NCBI RefSeq assembly: GCF_014333615.1 | Contig: NZ_JACSCY010000012.1 | Location: forward strand, 1 to 64,000 | DNA length: 64,000 nucleotides | DNA from: Hymenobacter citatus | GTDB taxonomy: Bacteria; Bacteroidota; Bacteroidia; Cytophagales; Hymenobacteraceae | Direction: 5' to 3' | The notes under the pieces: generated by a model | Told to the model about the DNA's origin: nothing | What the model saw: the letters and a program-made list of their open reading frames with translations, nothing else | Databases searched by the model: none | Position numbers and translations under genes: made by a program | In this document: piece by piece, positions 63,877 to 64,000 of the stretch | How the letters are laid out: every line of letters begins with the position of its first letter | Position numbering within the stretch: the stretch's first letter is position 1

Positions 63877-64000
63877 ATGGAAACGACCACGCAAGCCCAA
63901 GTGCGCGACTACTACGGCACGCAGCTGACGACTAATCAGGACCTGAAAACCAACGCCTGCTGCACCACCGATATTCCAGCGGCGCACCGTCAGATTCTGG
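63877..64000 (+). CDS. Methyltransferase, arsenosugar-operon type (partial, cut by window end)
   Basis: First 41 codons only: QAQVRDYYGTQLTTNQDLKT followed by NACCTTDIPAAHRQ. Beginning with VRDYYG and a double-cysteine NACCT matches the methyltransferase-domain proteins that accompany arsS; annotated family members carry this N-terminus before a SAM-binding domain. 24 bp after arsS, so co-transcribed. The rest is outside the window. Confidence 0.7.
   Translation, partial: METTTQAQVRDYYGTQLTTNQDLKTNACCTTDIPAAHRQIL

Overview
The window looks like chromosomal DNA of a GC-rich member of the Bacteroidetes, most likely Hymenobacter or a close relative. Pointers are: Bacteroidetes-type promoters (TAnnTTTG, often only 4-5 bases before the start codon) with no clear Shine-Dalgarno sites; an Oar-like TonB-dependent receptor; GH92 and GH51 glycosidases; an ApaG-Ung-LepB-DapB-DUF5683-ParB-ParA neighbourhood; many lipoproteins with Bacteroidetes-style signal peptides; and intergenic palindromes typical of this group. 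No rRNA, tRNA, CRISPR array, insertion sequence or prophage was seen. Genus assignment is inference.

Layout. 0-11 kb: a DUF4132-type protein, ClpS, RecR, an aspartate kinase, a membrane glycosyltransferase, an aspartate-type aminotransferase, a heptose-7-phosphate kinase and an OmpA-family protein. 11-18.7 kb: HemE, MarC, an EEP-fold hydrolase, an FAD monooxygenase and a three-gene operon (DUF1080 3-keto-glycoside hydrolase, GMC oxidoreductase, gluconate dehydrogenase subunit 3 type protein) that fits oxidative sugar degradation. 19-29.5 kb: DnaK, a GH92 mannosidase, an alpha/beta hydrolase broken by an in-frame TGA, a pseudouridine synthase, a lipoprotein, a large VWA-type membrane protein and an AT-rich orphan lipoprotein. 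29.6-34.2 kb: aldo/keto reductase with divergent AraC regulator, a YiiX-like papain-fold protein, a decayed response-regulator fragment and a TQGYWKTH lipoprotein in an AT-rich island. 34.3-44.6 kb: GH51 arabinofuranosidase, ENPP-type phosphodiesterase, Oar-like TonB receptor, FabG, a geranylgeranyl-reductase-like flavoprotein and a TPR lipoprotein. 44.8-54.8 kb: LpdA, a five-PAS histidine kinase with its receiver protein, an EamA transporter and RarA on abutting divergent promoters, a methyltransferase, ApaG and Ung. 54.9-60.7 kb: a minus-strand housekeeping block (ParA, ParB, DUF5683, DapB, LepB, and a UPF0173 hydrolase upstream). 60.9-64 kb: an oligopeptide-type binding lipoprotein, ArsS and the start of its associated methyltransferase.

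The most unusual property is non-coding. Almost every gap over about 90 bp holds a large inverted repeat. I distinguish several families: A (outer arm TGTCATCCTGAGC, then GAAGGACCTT), B (GTCATGCTGAGC, then GAAGCATC), and elements whose arms are degenerate short-period repeats (period 7 AGCTGTT-like, period 8 GGTTGAAT- or GTGAGTTT-like, period 9 CGGATTAGT-like), some with perfect 43-50 bp arms that end within a few bases of stop codons. A second DNA-level signal is the octamer GGGTAGGG/CCCTACCC, found about 40 times by eye on both strands (about 4 expected), often written with otherwise uncommon GGG-GTA-GGG or CTA-CCC codons. These two signals are my candidates for undescribed biology.
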